64,000 nucleotides of DNA from Smithella sp. (GCA_012510495.1 JAAZHX010000292.1:21491-85490); one strand, 5' to 3'; positions 28,789 through 40,221 are shown, counted from the first letter of the stretch. Program-made: numbers and translations. Notes: generated from the letters alone by a model not told the origin.

Positions 28789-29486
28789 TTACTCTTTTAA
28801 CAAAGCTTCAATCACCGGCCTGTCAAAACCCGGTACGACCTGCCCTTTGATATAAAACAAAGGCGTCGCGCGCACACCGATTTTCGCGGATGCCTCCCGG
28901 TGCGCCGCGATCAGAGCCTCGGCATCCTTATCGCCGCAAAGATTCAGCGGCTCCTTTCCGTCCAGCTTCCCCGACAAAACTTTCCCGTATTCTACGGCTT
29001 TGTCGGAAGTGCAGAAAATATGCCGGATTTTGTCTTCCGCGTCCCCGGACAAGGGGTAGAAAAAGACATACAGAGTTACGTCCTTCAAGCGCCCGGCAAA
29101 AAACGCATGGGACTGGCGGCAGTAATAGCAGTTCGGATCGATGAACTCCACAACAGGAATTTTCCCTGCGCCGATTTTCAGGGCCTTGTCGAGCGACAGA
29201 CCCGCCAATTTGGAGGTCATTTTTTTCCCGTTGCTCTCCTGCGTGAGATTGGTCCCGTCTTTGGAAATCATGCTGCCCACGAAAATCAAGTCGCCATCCG
29301 GAAGATAATAATAAATCTGGTTGCCGTTATAGACTTCATAGACGCCCCTTGCGGAGGTTTGCGTCATGGTTTCGTAGGAAGGCCGGGGAAAGCTTTTTTA
29401 AACTGTTCTTCCGGCGATATCTTTTGCGCCGGAAAACATCCTGAAAGCAAAATCAGCAAAATCCCGGCAAGCAATAATTTCTTCAC
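28789..29486 (-). CDS. DsbC/DsbG-like thiol:disulfide interchange lipoprotein; appears frameshifted between signal peptide and body
   Basis: Body VVEFIDPNCYYCRQSHAFF...VRATPLFYIKGQVVPGF; upstream GTG frame gives MKKLLLAGILLILLSGCFPAQKISPEEQFKKAFPGLP in a different frame. Confidence 0.75.
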
Positions 29487-29503
29487 GGAAAAGCTACTTT
29501 GCG

Positions 29504-29860
29504 CTATTTATTCCGGATCAGATATTTCGGATAGGCGGCAAGCAGGGCGCTGCGCACCAGGAGCGCGGCCGGTTTATCCCATTTACCGGGGTTTTTCTGC
29601 AGGTAATCGGCAACGATTTTATACAACGTGTCGGGGGTGACGCCGCTGGGCAAAGAGTAGTCGGAAACCGTGGCTTCCGCCACTCCCTGAATATATCCCA
29701 TGTAGTTTCCCGCCAGCAGGTAATCCGCTTTGGTATAGTCCTGCTCGGCTTTTAAATAAGACTTCATTCCATCGGCAAGATCATGCCCGCTCATGGCCTG
29801 CGCGGAGGAGCCGCCAAGGACCAGGACGATCAACAACAAGGCAACGGATAGTTTCTTCAT
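29504..29860 (-). CDS. Small secreted protein, Rap1a/Tai-like domain
   Basis: Signal peptide, YMGYIQGVAEATV...YKIVADYLQKNPGKWDKPAALLVRSALLAAYPK. Confidence 0.6.
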   Translation of the reverse strand: MKKLSVALLLIVLVLGGSSAQAMSGHDLADGMKSYLKAEQDYTKADYLLAGNYMGYIQGVAEATVSDYSLPSGVTPDTLYKIVADYLQKNPGKWDKPAALLVRSALLAAYPKYLIRNK

Positions 29861-29968
29861 GGGGAACATCCTGTTTGATTTTTTATTTTTCCTTCCGCCG
29901 CTGAAAGGCGGCGGTCCGAATGTCGCACAATCTTCCCTGTCCGTCAACAACCCAGATTCTTCCCCCTC

Positions 29969-30748
29969 TTAAAACCGGTAGTGGAGCTCCAGCATGTGAA
30001 AATCCGCTCCCGTCGTGTCATGTCCGTACAGGGCCGCGTCGGAATAGTGCAGAAACCGGTAGCCGAATCCCAGACGCTTATAAACCGGCACGCTGAGGCC
30101 CGCGGTCAGCGCAAACTGAAAATATCCGCCGTAATCCTGCTCCCCAAAGCAATGCCTGCTGAGGAGGGCCGGGCCTGCCCCCATATCCAGGTTGAACCTT
30201 CCGTCCCGGCTGCCGAAAACCAGCAGGGGAATCAGCGAAACGGCCAGCGCGGTTTCTCCGGCACCGTAAAGAGCGCCCGCGCTGGCCATCAGCCTCAGGC
30301 CTCCTCCCCAGCCGGACGGGGAATACCATCCCCAGGGCAGCCGGAACTGCGCCGCCGCGTCAAACTCCTGAAATTCTTCCGTCGCCGTGCCGCCCAAAAC
30401 ATCAAGACCCGAAAAGCGACCCCGGACGCTGATGTTCAAAAGGTTTGACCGAAGAACCCCGGGCTTTTTCCCGGATTCCGCGGCGACGCCCTGACCATCG
30501 GGATCAGCGGCGGCAATACCCGGATTCACCGCAACCGGATGCGCAGGCTGCACTTCTGCCCGTTCCGGTGAAGACGCGGTCTCACGGGCATGAGACAGGG
30601 CCAGAAAAGGTCCGATCACCAGCAGGATTGCAGAAGTAAAAATCAGGAGACAACGATCACGGAAATAATCATTTCTCCTGCCGCGTCCTGCCTCCGGGAA
30701 AAGCGGCTCTCCCTGCTCTTTTTGTTTGCCCGTGCAGATGTTCTTCAT
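29969..30748 (-). CDS. PagL-like acyloxyacyl hydrolase (lipid A 3-O-deacylase family)
   Basis: C-terminal GFGYRFLHYSDAALYGHDTTGADFHMLELHYRF, PagL His-Ser active-site motif and beta-barrel terminal aromatic. Confidence 0.75.
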   Translation of the reverse strand: MKNICTGKQKEQGEPLFPEAGRGRRNDYFRDRCLLIFTSAILLVIGPFLALSHARETASSPERAEVQPAHPVAVNPGIAAADPDGQGVAAESGKKPGVLRSNLLNISVRGRFSGLDVLGGTATEEFQEFDAAAQFRLPWGWYSPSGWGGGLRLMASAGALYGAGETALAVSLIPLLVFGSRDGRFNLDMGAGPALLSRHCFGEQDYGGYFQFALTAGLSVPVYKRLGFGYRFLHYSDAALYGHDTTGADFHMLELHYRF

Positions 30749-30944
30749 CCCGCCTCCCGGCCCCGCGATTTCACTCGCCACTCGCTGCTCATCTTCCTAT
30801 AATCCATTACCCCTGGCCTGTCACCCCGAGCCCGTCGAGGGACATCATCCACCAGGCACGTTTTTTCTATACCATAAAACTCCGGTCCGTCAAAAGCGTT
30901 CACGGAGCTTGACTTTTGAGCGCAGTCCTGCTGAATAGTCGTCC

Positions 30945-31679
30945 ATGAATCACTGTTCTCCTGATTCGGCAGAACCAAAAATCCGCACGGCTTTCATCCT
31001 GGGCGCAGGGCTGGGAACGAGGCTCCGGCCGCTTACGGATCATATGCCCAAACCGCTGCTGCCGGTCGGGGGGCGCCCGATTATCACTTACGTAATGGAG
31101 CATCTGCGCGCCGCGGGCGTCACGCGGCTGATCATCAACACGCATCACTGCCCGGAAAAATACCAGGAAGCGTTCCCGGAGAGCCGCTGGAAGGGTGTTC
31201 CCATTACCTTCCGCCACGAACCGGTTCTTCTGGACACGGCGGGCGGCATCAAGAACATTGAGGATTTGATCGGGCAGGACCGCCGCATCATTGTTTACAA
31301 CGGCGATATCATCACCAACCTGCCGCTGGCGCCCCTGCTCAAAAGGCATGAAGAGCTGGGCGCGGAGGCGACCCTGGCGCTGCGCAGCTGCGGCGAGCCG
31401 GCCAATGTCCATATTGACTCGCGGGGATTTATCTGCGATATGAGAAACACTTTGCGCAACCCGGGCGTCCAGGCCTGCCTTTTTGCGGGCATTTATGTTC
31501 TGGAAACAGTCTTCCTGCGACGGCTTTCGGCGGGGAAAGTCGAATCGATTGTGCTGCCGTTCGTCGAGAGCATCCGGCAAAATCCCCGGTCTATCGGCGG
31601 AATCGTCATCGATGAAGGCTTCTGGCACGATCTGGGCACAATTGAAGAATATCACACATTACGCAAGCAGGTCCTATGA
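30945..31679 (+). CDS. murU: MurU-like sugar-1-phosphate nucleotidyltransferase
   Basis: AFILGAGLGTRLRPLTDHMPKPLLPVGGRPII; overlaps AmgK-like kinase. Confidence 0.75.
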   Translation: MNHCSPDSAEPKIRTAFILGAGLGTRLRPLTDHMPKPLLPVGGRPIITYVMEHLRAAGVTRLIINTHHCPEKYQEAFPESRWKGVPITFRHEPVLLDTAGGIKNIEDLIGQDRRIIVYNGDIITNLPLAPLLKRHEELGAEATLALRSCGEPANVHIDSRGFICDMRNTLRNPGVQACLFAGIYVLETVFLRRLSAGKVESIVLPFVESIRQNPRSIGGIVIDEGFWHDLGTIEEYHTLRKQVL

Positions 31680-32659
31680 ACCAGGACATCCGACAATTCG
31701 TAAATCATCATCTGAGCACGGCGGAATTTCAGTACGACCCGATCCTCAAGGGCGGCTCCGACCGCACCTTTTATCGTGTGGGCGTGCCCGGAGGCGCCGC
31801 CTTCATCTTCATGGAATACGGAACCGAGGTGGAGGAAAACGCCTGCTGGGCGGAGATCAACCGCTTCATGACGGAAATCGGCATACCGGTTCCCCGCATC
31901 ATCGCCTTCGACTTCCGGAAGCGATTCATGCTGCTCGAAGATCTGGGCGACGAAGATCTGTATTCTCTGCGCGAGCTGCCCTGGCGCAAACGGAGGACCT
32001 ATTATCTGACGGCGCTTTCCGCAATCCACAGGCTTCACCGGATTCCGCTATCCGACGTGCCGGCTTCCCTGGAACTGTGCCCGGGGTATGACCGGTCTCT
32101 ATACGCGTGGGAGCATGCCTATTTTAAAGAAAACTTCGTCGAGGCCGTCTGCGGTCTTTCGCTTTCCGGCCCGCAGGAGCGCGACTGGGCGGAAGAGATG
32201 GAGGCGCTGATCGACCGCCTGCAACAAATCCCGGAATGCCTGATTCACCGGGATTTTCAGTCCCAAAATATCATGATCCGAAACGACCGGCCGGTTTTTC
32301 TCGACTTTCAGGGCATGCGGAAGGGCAATCTTTTTTACGACCTGGGCTCTCTGATCTGTGACCCCTATGTCTCTTTCTCTGTGTTCGAACGAAACGAACT
32401 TGTCGCTTTTTATTACCGGATCATGGAGCCGGATTACAGTTTCGAAAAGTTCACCGACTATTTCTGGGAAGGAGCGGCCCAGCGGTTGATGCAGGCGCTG
32501 GGCGCCTACGGGTTTCTGGGACTCAAGAAAAACAAGCCGGACTTTCTCCGGCATACCGCGGGCGGCATCCGGAATCTGGCCGCCGCTGCGTCCCGGGCCG
32601 GCAGTCTGCCGGTCTTGCACGAACTGGCCCGGACCTGCGCAAACAAACTTTCCGCCTGA
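31676..32659 (+). CDS. amgK: AmgK-like sugar (MurNAc/GlcNAc) kinase, aminoglycoside phosphotransferase fold
   Basis: LLEDLGDEDLYSL, CLIHRDFQSQNIMI, VFLDFQGMRKGNLFYDL; ATGA overlap with murU-like gene. Confidence 0.75.
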   Translation: MNQDIRQFVNHHLSTAEFQYDPILKGGSDRTFYRVGVPGGAAFIFMEYGTEVEENACWAEINRFMTEIGIPVPRIIAFDFRKRFMLLEDLGDEDLYSLRELPWRKRRTYYLTALSAIHRLHRIPLSDVPASLELCPGYDRSLYAWEHAYFKENFVEAVCGLSLSGPQERDWAEEMEALIDRLQQIPECLIHRDFQSQNIMIRNDRPVFLDFQGMRKGNLFYDLGSLICDPYVSFSVFERNELVAFYYRIMEPDYSFEKFTDYFWEGAAQRLMQALGAYGFLGLKKNKPDFLRHTAGGIRNLAAAASRAGSLPVLHELARTCANKLSA

Positions 32660-32935
32660 TTGGAAGAGAGCCCGGAGGGCACGGTTGGAAATGCCGGTCC
32701 TCCTGTATTCAGCCGCATACGGTTATTTCCGGCGAAGCGCAGAATCTTGATGAAAAAGAAACAATAGCCCAACCCCCCCCCGCAACATCGGCATGACCGT
32801 TAGCCGTGCAAGCGATTCATTGGTCTTTCGCGGCGGAAAGCCGCCTTGGAGACCCGACAAAGCCGTTGCGCTGCCCCATCCAATATGTTAAGCAAATCCC
32901 CGATTATTGAACTCTTTTGGGAGAAAACCACCGTT

Positions 32936-35515
32936 ATGAAGTACGATCCGATCGCCATCGAAGAAAAATGGCAAAAGAAATGGGAAGAAGAAAAGACCTT
33001 TAAAGCCACGGAAGATCCGCGGAAAAAGAAATACTATCTCCTGGAAATGTTTCCCTATCCGTCGGGGAAAATCCATATCGGCCACGTCCGTAATTACACG
33101 ATCGGCGACGTGGTCGCCCGCTACAAGCGCATGAAAGGATTCAACGTTCTGCACCCGATCGGCTGGGACGCCTTCGGCATGCCCGCGGAAAACGCCGCCA
33201 TCGAGCACAGGATTCATCCGTCCAAATGGACGCATGAAAACATCGGGCACATGAAGGAGCAGCTCAAGCGGATGGGCTTCAGCTACGACTGGGACCGCGA
33301 ACTGGCCACCTGCGAGCCGGAGTATTACCGCTGGGAACAGCTCTTTTTCATCCGGATGGCCGAAAAAGGCCTGGCTTACAAGAAGCGCTCCAGCGTGAAC
33401 TTCTGCGGCAAGTGTGACACGGTGCTCGCCAACGAACAGGTCGAAGGCGGCCTGTGCTGGCGCTGCGGCACGGAAGTCACGGAAAAAACGCTCGATCAGT
33501 GGTTTTTCAAAATCACGGCTTACACCGAGGAGCTTCTGGAGTATTGCGACCGCCTCCCCGGCTGGCCGGAGCGCGTCATGACGATGCAGAAAAACTGGAT
33601 CGGCAAAAGCTACGGCTGCCTGGTCGATTTTCCGCTGGCGGAAGGCAAAGACGTCATTCAGGTCTTCACCACGCGCCAGGACACGCTTTACGGCGCGACT
33701 TTCATGCTGGTGGCGGCCGAGCATCCGCTGGTCACCGAGCTGGCCCGCGGCAAACCCTGCGAAAAGGACGTGCGGGAGTTTGTGGAAAAAGTCAAAAAGC
33801 AGGACAAGCTCATGCGGACCTCCGAATACTACGAGAAGGAAGGCCTCTTTCTGGATGCTTACTGCCTCAATCCGCTCACCGGCTGGAAAATGCCGATTTA
33901 CGCCGCCAACTTCGTTTTAGCCGATTACGGCACCGGCTGCGTCATGGCCGTGCCCACGCACGACCAGCGCGATTTTGAATTCGCCAAAAAGTTCAATCTG
34001 CCGCTCGTCGTCGTGATTTCGCCCAAAGACCGGACGCTCGACGCGGCGACGATGACCGAGGCCTACGTCGATGAAGGCGTGCTGGTCAATTCCGGCCCCT
34101 TCAACGGCATGGAAAACACAAAGGTGCTGGAAGCCATCGCCGATTTTCTGGAAGCCGAAGGCAAGGGCAAACGGACGATCCAGTACCGCTTGCGCGACTG
34201 GGGCATCTCCCGCCAGCGCTACTGGGGCGCGCCCATTCCCATGATCACCTGCGAAAAATGCGGCATCGTGCCGGTGCCGGAAAAAGACCTGCCGGTCCTC
34301 CTGCCGGAAAACGTCGTCTTCAGCACGGACGGCGGCTCGCTTTTGGCCGCGCTGCCGGAATTCGTGAACACCGCCTGTCCCCAATGCGGCGGCCCCGCGA
34401 CGCGTGAAACCGACACGATGGACACGTTTGTCGAATCGTCCTGGTACTTCGACCGCTACTGCTGCCCGAATTATGACGTAAAACCGGGGCTCGACCGTGA
34501 GGCGCTCGACTACTGGATGCCGGTGGATCAGTACATCGGCGGCATCGAGCACGCCATTCTGCACCTGCTTTACGCGAGGTTCTACACCAAGGTCCTGCGC
34601 GACCTCGGCATGATCGGCGTCGATGAGCCTTTCACCAACCTCCTCACGCAGGGCATGGTCTGCAAGGAAACAATGAAGTGCCCCGAACACGGCTACCTCT
34701 TCCCCGAACAGGCCCAGGACGGCAAGTGCCATCTCTGCGGCAAAGACATCATCATCGGCAAGACCGAAAAAATGTCCAAGTCACTCAAGAACGTCATTGA
34801 CCCGGATTTTCTGGTGAAAACCTACGGCGCGGACACGGCTCGCATCTTCTGCCTGTTCGCCTCGCCGCCGGAAAAAGATCTGGAATGGAGCGAACAGGGA
34901 GTGGAAGGGTCTTTCCGCTTCCTGGGCCGCCTGTGGCGGATTTTTGACGACTATGTTGAAGACATCCGGGCGGTCGCGCCGACCGCCGGTCCGTTGGAAC
35001 TGACGGGTGACATCAAGGCGCTCAGGCGAAAAACGCACCAGACAATCCGCAAGGTTTCACAGGATATCGAAAACCGCTTCCACTTCAACACGGCCATCAG
35101 CGCGGTCATGGAACTGGTCAATGTTCTTTACGGCGTCAAACACCCGGCCGCCGAAGACAGGGCATCTCTGTCCGTCGTCCGCGAGGCGCTGGAGGCGGCC
35201 ATCCTGCTGTTGACGCCGATCGTTCCACACATCACGGAAGAGCTCTGGGAGAGGCTGGGCAAGGACAAAGCTGCGGCCGACATGCCCTGGCCCGACTTCG
35301 ATCCCGCCGTCGCCAGCGAGGAAGAAATGACGATCGTCATCCAGGTCAACGGGAAGCTGCGCAGCCGGATGACCGTGCCGGTCGATTGCGACGCGGAAAA
35401 AATCAAGACCGACGCGCAGATGGATGAAAAAATTGCCGCGTTCATCGGGGGGAATAAAATCCTGAAAGTGATTTACGTTCCCCAAAAGCTGGTCAACATT
35501 GTCGTCGCTCCCTAA
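32936..35515 (+). CDS. leuS: Leucyl-tRNA synthetase
   Basis: [44 protein letters not shown]. Confidence 0.97.
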   Translation: MKYDPIAIEEKWQKKWEEEKTFKATEDPRKKKYYLLEMFPYPSGKIHIGHVRNYTIGDVVARYKRMKGFNVLHPIGWDAFGMPAENAAIEHRIHPSKWTHENIGHMKEQLKRMGFSYDWDRELATCEPEYYRWEQLFFIRMAEKGLAYKKRSSVNFCGKCDTVLANEQVEGGLCWRCGTEVTEKTLDQWFFKITAYTEELLEYCDRLPGWPERVMTMQKNWIGKSYGCLVDFPLAEGKDVIQVFTTRQDTLYGATFMLVAAEHPLVTELARGKPCEKDVREFVEKVKKQDKLMRTSEYYEKEGLFLDAYCLNPLTGWKMPIYAANFVLADYGTGCVMAVPTHDQRDFEFAKKFNLPLVVVISPKDRTLDAATMTEAYVDEGVLVNSGPFNGMENTKVLEAIADFLEAEGKGKRTIQYRLRDWGISRQRYWGAPIPMITCEKCGIVPVPEKDLPVLLPENVVFSTDGGSLLAALPEFVNTACPQCGGPATRETDTMDTFVESSWYFDRYCCPNYDVKPGLDREALDYWMPVDQYIGGIEHAILHLLYARFYTKVLRDLGMIGVDEPFTNLLTQGMVCKETMKCPEHGYLFPEQAQDGKCHLCGKDIIIGKTEKMSKSLKNVIDPDFLVKTYGADTARIFCLFASPPEKDLEWSEQGVEGSFRFLGRLWRIFDDYVEDIRAVAPTAGPLELTGDIKALRRKTHQTIRKVSQDIENRFHFNTAISAVMELVNVLYGVKHPAAEDRASLSVVREALEAAILLLTPIVPHITEELWERLGKDKAAADMPWPDFDPAVASEEEMTIVIQVNGKLRSRMTVPVDCDAEKIKTDAQMDEKIAAFIGGNKILKVIYVPQKLVNIVVAP

Positions 35516-35528
35516 AGGAAACGGATCC

Positions 35529-36062
35529 ATGAAAAAACCAAGAGGATTATCCGCGATCAAACTGTCGCTTTTGGCCCTGTCCTGCGTTTTGTTGCTCAGC
35601 TGCGGCTACGGCTTCGCGCCGCAGGGCGAACATATCGACAAACGAATCGTCAATATTTACGTCGCGCCTTTCGTCAACAAAACCGCGGAAGCGGAAGCGG
35701 AAAATATTTTGCGCAACGCCTTCATCGACCAGATTATCCAGGGCAAACGCTTCAAAAGCGTGCCCACCCTCGAGCAGGCGGACGCAATCATCAACGCCAG
35801 CATCACCAGAATCACCACGGGCGTGCTTTCCTACCGCGACAACATTCTGGCCGCGGAAGAGAGAATGACTCTCATCCTGGAGGTCGGCTTTCGCGAAAAG
35901 GACAGCGGCAAAACCATCTGGTCTTCGCAGAACGTTGTCGGAACATCGGATTACAAGCTGCAGGACAATGTCAATCCAAGGCCGGCCAGGCAGCAGGCCC
36001 TGAGCAAGCTGGCGAAGGACACGGCGGAAAATGCCTTCAACCTGATGATGTCCGACTTCTGA
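35529..36062 (+). CDS. lptE: LPS-assembly lipoprotein LptE-like
   Basis: Lipobox [40 protein letters not shown]; position after leuS. Confidence 0.85.
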   Translation: MKKPRGLSAIKLSLLALSCVLLLSCGYGFAPQGEHIDKRIVNIYVAPFVNKTAEAEAENILRNAFIDQIIQGKRFKSVPTLEQADAIINASITRITTGVLSYRDNILAAEERMTLILEVGFREKDSGKTIWSSQNVVGTSDYKLQDNVNPRPARQQALSKLAKDTAENAFNLMMSDF

Positions 36063-36078
36063 CGGCGCCAGGAAAATC

Positions 36079-38487
36079 ATGAAAACTTCAGTGTATCGAT
36101 GGGGACGGCTTTTGCTCTGGAGCGCCGCGGATGAAACACCGGCGGCGCTCCACTGGCCTTCCGGCAGCGGGTCTTTCCGGCTTGTGAAACGGCCGTCAAT
36201 GTTCTTCAAAAACCTGACGGCGGATTATCTGCTGGCGATGGATACCCAAAAAGATGTGCTTTGCGGCCTCCCGGAGCTCAAGAGACTGCTGGCCGTCGCC
36301 CGCGACACCGGGGCGGGCCTGGTCTATTCGGACTACGCCGAAAAAGTCAACGACCGGTTTGCCGTTCGCCCGTTGAACGACTACCAGCCCGGCTCCCTGC
36401 GCGACGATTTTCATTTCGGCCATTTTTTCATTTTATCGGTCAGGGCTGCCCTGTCCGCGATTGAACAATACGGGACCCTGCCGGCCGATCCGGACCTGGC
36501 TTTCTACGATTTGCGCCTGAGAATTTCGCTGGAGCATGACCTGATCCGCGTGCCCGAATCCTTATACACGGTATCCGCAAAAAAAAAGATGCCGTCAAAA
36601 AAATCCGGCAGGCAATCCGAAGCGCATTTTTCCTACGTTGCCGGGGAAAATCTCCTCCGGCAAAAAAAACTGGAAAAAATCGCCACCCGCCATTTGCAAC
36701 GTCTGGGCGCCTGCCTGCCCGCGCGGCCCGTCATGGAGGAATGGAAGCCGAAAGACCTTCTCTGGAAGGCCAGCGTCGTCATCCCCGTATTCAATCGCCG
36801 GAAAACCATTGCCGACGCGATCAAGAGCGCGCTGGCGCAAAAGACGGATTTTCCCTTCAATATCCTGGTCGTGGACAACTTCTCCACGGACGGGACGACG
36901 GAACTTTTGAAAACATTTGCAGCGCGTTATCCCCATGTCCATCATCTTGTGCCGTCCCGACGTGATCTGGGCATCGGCGGATGCTGGAACGAGGCGATCA
37001 ACTCGCCTTGCTGCGGCCGCTACGCCGTTCAGCTCGATTCCGACGATCTTTACGAATCGCCCGGCACACTCCAAACCATGGTGGACGCCCTGCGCCGGGG
37101 ACCCTGCGCCATGGCCGTGGGCGCCTATACCCTGGTGAACGAACGCCGGAAAAAGATCCCGCCGGGGCTCATCGACCACCGCGAATGGACCGCGAGAAAC
37201 GGCCACAACAATCTTCTGCGCGTGGGCGGCATCGGCGCGCCGCGGGCTTTTGACACCGCCATTTTACGCCGGATCGGCTTTCCCAATGTGAGCTACGGAG
37301 AAGACTATGCCGTGGCGCTGAGGCTCTCCCGCGAGTACCGCATCGGCCGGGTTTTTGAAAGCGTTTATCTCTGCCGCCGCTGGAAAGACAATACCGACGC
37401 GGACTTGTCCGTCGAACAGCAAAATCGTAATGACCACTACAAAGACAAACTGCGAACGCTGGAAGTCAAAGCCAGACAACGTCTCTGCAGGGAACGGCCT
37501 CAACCGTTCCCTGCGAAATCGAATCAAATTGCCGCCCGCTTTCCAGGTAAGGACAGAAAAACATTGCCCGCCCTGTGTCGCGCGCTTGTTGAGTCGCAAA
37601 AGAAAAGCTGGCCTGCCTTCGCGGCCGCCTGCCGCGGCCTGGCGTCGGTGCAAACCCGAAAACTTTCCTTGGGCGACTACGGCGTCACCCTGCAGTTCAA
37701 TCCCGCCCGCGCCAAAAGCAGCGGCGCAGCGGTCGATGCGGAATCGATCCGGAAACGGCCCTGTTTCCTCTGCGCCGAAAACCGCCCGGACGAACAGTCC
37801 GGCATTCTCTACCGCGATCATTATCAAATCCTGTGCAACCCGGCGCCCATCTTCGAGCGCCACTTTACCGCAGCAGCGCTCGGGCACCTGCCGCAGGACA
37901 TTCGGTCGTCGCTGGATACGCTTTTGGACCTCGCCCATGACGCAGCGCCCGGCTATACCGTGCTTTACAACGGCCCCGCCTGCGGGGCTTCCGCGCCGGA
38001 TCACCTGCACTTTCAGATGATTCCATCCCGCGCGCTCCCCTTTTTGAATGAACTGAAAAGAGAATCTTATCCGATTGCGTCATCCGCCGTTTTGCACCGG
38101 CCGGGGAAAACCTGCGATCGCTGCGTCCTGCTCTTCAAGTCGAACCAGACCGGACTCCTCAAAGAGCGCCTGACGCTATTTCTCGCCGCCGCCCGGAAGT
38201 CACTTGCGACGCAGGAAGAACCTCTGCTGAATATTTTTTGCACTTACGGGAAGCACGGCTGGACAATCACCGTCTTTCTGAGGCGGAAACACCGGCCCGA
38301 CGCCTATTTCGCGCCGGGGAAAAGCGGCGTCTTCGTCTCGCCCGGCGCCATCGACATGGCCGGCGTCCTCATCACGCCAAGGCTTTCCGATTTCCAGCGA
38401 CTCACCGCCGACACCGTCAGGAGCATCTACCGGGAGGTCTCGCTGGAGGAAGCGGCGCTGAATAAAATCATCGCCGGCATCTCTTAG
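36079..38487 (+). CDS. Multidomain protein: degenerate GT-like N-domain + GT2 glycosyltransferase + DUF4922 (HIT/phosphorylase-like) domain
   Basis: [24 protein letters not shown]...[13 protein letters not shown]...[10 protein letters not shown] (GT2); [16 protein letters not shown]...[21 protein letters not shown] (DUF4922-like). Confidence 0.8.
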   Translation: MKTSVYRWGRLLLWSAADETPAALHWPSGSGSFRLVKRPSMFFKNLTADYLLAMDTQKDVLCGLPELKRLLAVARDTGAGLVYSDYAEKVNDRFAVRPLNDYQPGSLRDDFHFGHFFILSVRAALSAIEQYGTLPADPDLAFYDLRLRISLEHDLIRVPESLYTVSAKKKMPSKKSGRQSEAHFSYVAGENLLRQKKLEKIATRHLQRLGACLPARPVMEEWKPKDLLWKASVVIPVFNRRKTIADAIKSALAQKTDFPFNILVVDNFSTDGTTELLKTFAARYPHVHHLVPSRRDLGIGGCWNEAINSPCCGRYAVQLDSDDLYESPGTLQTMVDALRRGPCAMAVGAYTLVNERRKKIPPGLIDHREWTARNGHNNLLRVGGIGAPRAFDTAILRRIGFPNVSYGEDYAVALRLSREYRIGRVFESVYLCRRWKDNTDADLSVEQQNRNDHYKDKLRTLEVKARQRLCRERPQPFPAKSNQIAARFPGKDRKTLPALCRALVESQKKSWPAFAAACRGLASVQTRKLSLGDYGVTLQFNPARAKSSGAAVDAESIRKRPCFLCAENRPDEQSGILYRDHYQILCNPAPIFERHFTAAALGHLPQDIRSSLDTLLDLAHDAAPGYTVLYNGPACGASAPDHLHFQMIPSRALPFLNELKRESYPIASSAVLHRPGKTCDRCVLLFKSNQTGLLKERLTLFLAAARKSLATQEEPLLNIFCTYGKHGWTITVFLRRKHRPDAYFAPGKSGVFVSPGAIDMAGVLITPRLSDFQRLTADTVRSIYREVSLEEAALNKIIAGIS

Positions 38488-38540
38488 CGCCCGTGCCGCA
38501 TGCTGTAAAGACAAGTACGGCGAAAAGGATGGATTCTGAA

Positions 38541-39089
38541 ATGTCTGAAAACACCATCATCGACAGCGACATGAGCTTTGCGGATGCCATTGAAGGCACC
38601 ACCGCGCCGATGGAAGTGATCGATTCCCTGTCCATGATCGACGTCCTGTATTATTCCTTCGACGGACGGCGCCACCAGGGCCAGATGCTAGTGGATGCGC
38701 GCCTCGAAGACGACGTTTATGAAATCTTTCTTTTGATCGAGAAACTGAAATTTCCCGTCGGCAAAGTCATTCCCATCGTCGCCTACAAGTGGGACGATGA
38801 AGCCTCGATGGTGGACAACAATTCCTCTTCTTTCAATTTCCGCGTCATTGCCGATACCAACAAGCTGTCCCTGCATTCTTTCGGCCGCGCCGTGGACATC
38901 AATCCCGTCCAGAATCCGGTGATTTATCCCGCCGGCCTGATCGCGCCCGCAGGCGCGGTTTACCGCCCGCAAAGCAAAGGAGCATTTACCGCCGACCACC
39001 CCGTAGTTCAGGAATTCCTCGGACACGGCTGGCACTGGGGCGGAAATTTCGACCAGCCCAAGGATTATCATCACTTCGAGAAGACGTAA
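38541..39089 (+). CDS. M15-family D-Ala-D-Ala carboxypeptidase-like protein
   Basis: LSLHSFGRAVDINPVQNP and GWHWGGNFDQPKDYHHFE metal-ligand motifs. Confidence 0.85.
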   Translation: MSENTIIDSDMSFADAIEGTTAPMEVIDSLSMIDVLYYSFDGRRHQGQMLVDARLEDDVYEIFLLIEKLKFPVGKVIPIVAYKWDDEASMVDNNSSSFNFRVIADTNKLSLHSFGRAVDINPVQNPVIYPAGLIAPAGAVYRPQSKGAFTADHPVVQEFLGHGWHWGGNFDQPKDYHHFEKT

Positions 39090-39209
39090 GGATTGTGAAA
39101 AGAAATTTACACTCCCAATTCTTGGGCTGTATCAACAAGCGTAACATTGAAGTGTCCTGAACAGTACTTGAGTTGACAGTGGCCAGTTTTCTCCGGATTG
39201 TCCTCGGGT

Positions 39210-39976
39210 TTAAGCTGCTACCAAATCATCCAAATTTTTCTCGGGCGGGGATAGGGGATATGGGACGTACTTCAAAATATCAATACATCTTCATTCAAGC
39301 TCATATGCATGGTTCTCAATGATCGCCTTCCCCCCCTGCGGACAGCATAAGTAATTGCCGATTGTGTTCGGTTTTGCACCTTTTTGAAAAAGATGTCCGT
39401 ACCGGTTATGACGACGATTAAAATTTACAGCATAACCCGTCAGCAGTCTTTTCATCACAATTGAAATGGGAATACGGTTCGCAGTAAAAGATGAAAGTGG
39501 TTGGGGATAAGCGCCCAGGCAAAGCAGGATGTCTGCGTCTCCATCAACAAATTCCCAAGCCGTTTCAGAAACAACTGGTAGTCATCTTTATCCGTAAAAT
39601 CTTCGCCGATTAATGCCTCTGCAAATAACATGATGCAGCGCTCCGGGGGCATCAATGCGTGATTGTCTAGGCATGGATATCTCATAGCGTGCGGCTTATA
39701 GCAGTTCCATTGATATTTTGAAGTACGTCCCCTATTTGTCCCTTCGATGTGAAAACCCGTTGAGGTGACAATGCGAATGCCGGTATCCGTTCCCGCAGGA
39801 GAAAGTTCGATGAATCCATGTTTAACCCTCTGGCGTTTTCTAATCCTGCTGCGCCAGGCATAGTAATATGACGATCGGATGTTCTCATTCCGGCAATACT
39901 CGGCAATGCTCAAACCGCTTGTGTTTTGTTTCCCGATCACTTCCCGCCAATGCGCATAGCGTTCTTCGGTGGTCAT
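39210..39976 (-). pseudogene. IS66 TnpA-like accessory gene, interrupted
   Basis: MTTEERYAHWREVIGKQNTSGLSIAEYCRNENIRSSYYYAWRSR...GFHIEG before 39731 and PEKNLDDLVAA* after 39262, split by a RAYT-like element. Confidence 0.75.
39262..39731 (-). mobile_element. RAYT/Y1-transposase-like element relic with 23-bp terminal inverted repeats
   Basis: GGGACGTACTTCAAAATATCAAT at 39262..39284 and exact reverse complement at 39709..39731; inside, frameshifted HUH transposase MPPERCIMLFAEALIGE...NHFHLLLRT / RIPISIVMKRLLTGYAVNFNRRHNRYGHLFQKG. Confidence 0.8.
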
Positions 39977-40129
39977 GCTCCCACCTCCAGTTGAAAATAT
40001 TTTCTTACTGCCGGAGGGCGTCATATCTCGATTGGCGGCAAACGTAAAGATGGGGGGGAGACGGTTACGCCGGAAGGGCCAAAATTAAATTAAAACTGCT
40101 TTATCCGACATTATAAAAGTTACATGGTA

Positions 40130-40221
40130 CTAGAGTTGGCGGAGTATTCGAAGAATGTATCGGAAGCCTGTAAGATCAATGGCATATCGAGACAGCATTT
40201 TTACGTGTCACCGATTATGTA
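40130..40221 (+). pseudogene. N-terminal helix-turn-helix relic of an IS481/IS3-like transposase
   Basis: LELAEYSKNVSEACKINGISRQHFYVSPIM*; followed by IS21-end-like AAAAGTGTACCACCC. Confidence 0.5.

Noticed and set aside
32660-32935. Possible T-box or other riboswitch upstream of leuS
   Set aside because: No recognisable T-box core or terminator/antiterminator pair; a 9-C homopolymer is present but has no clear meaning
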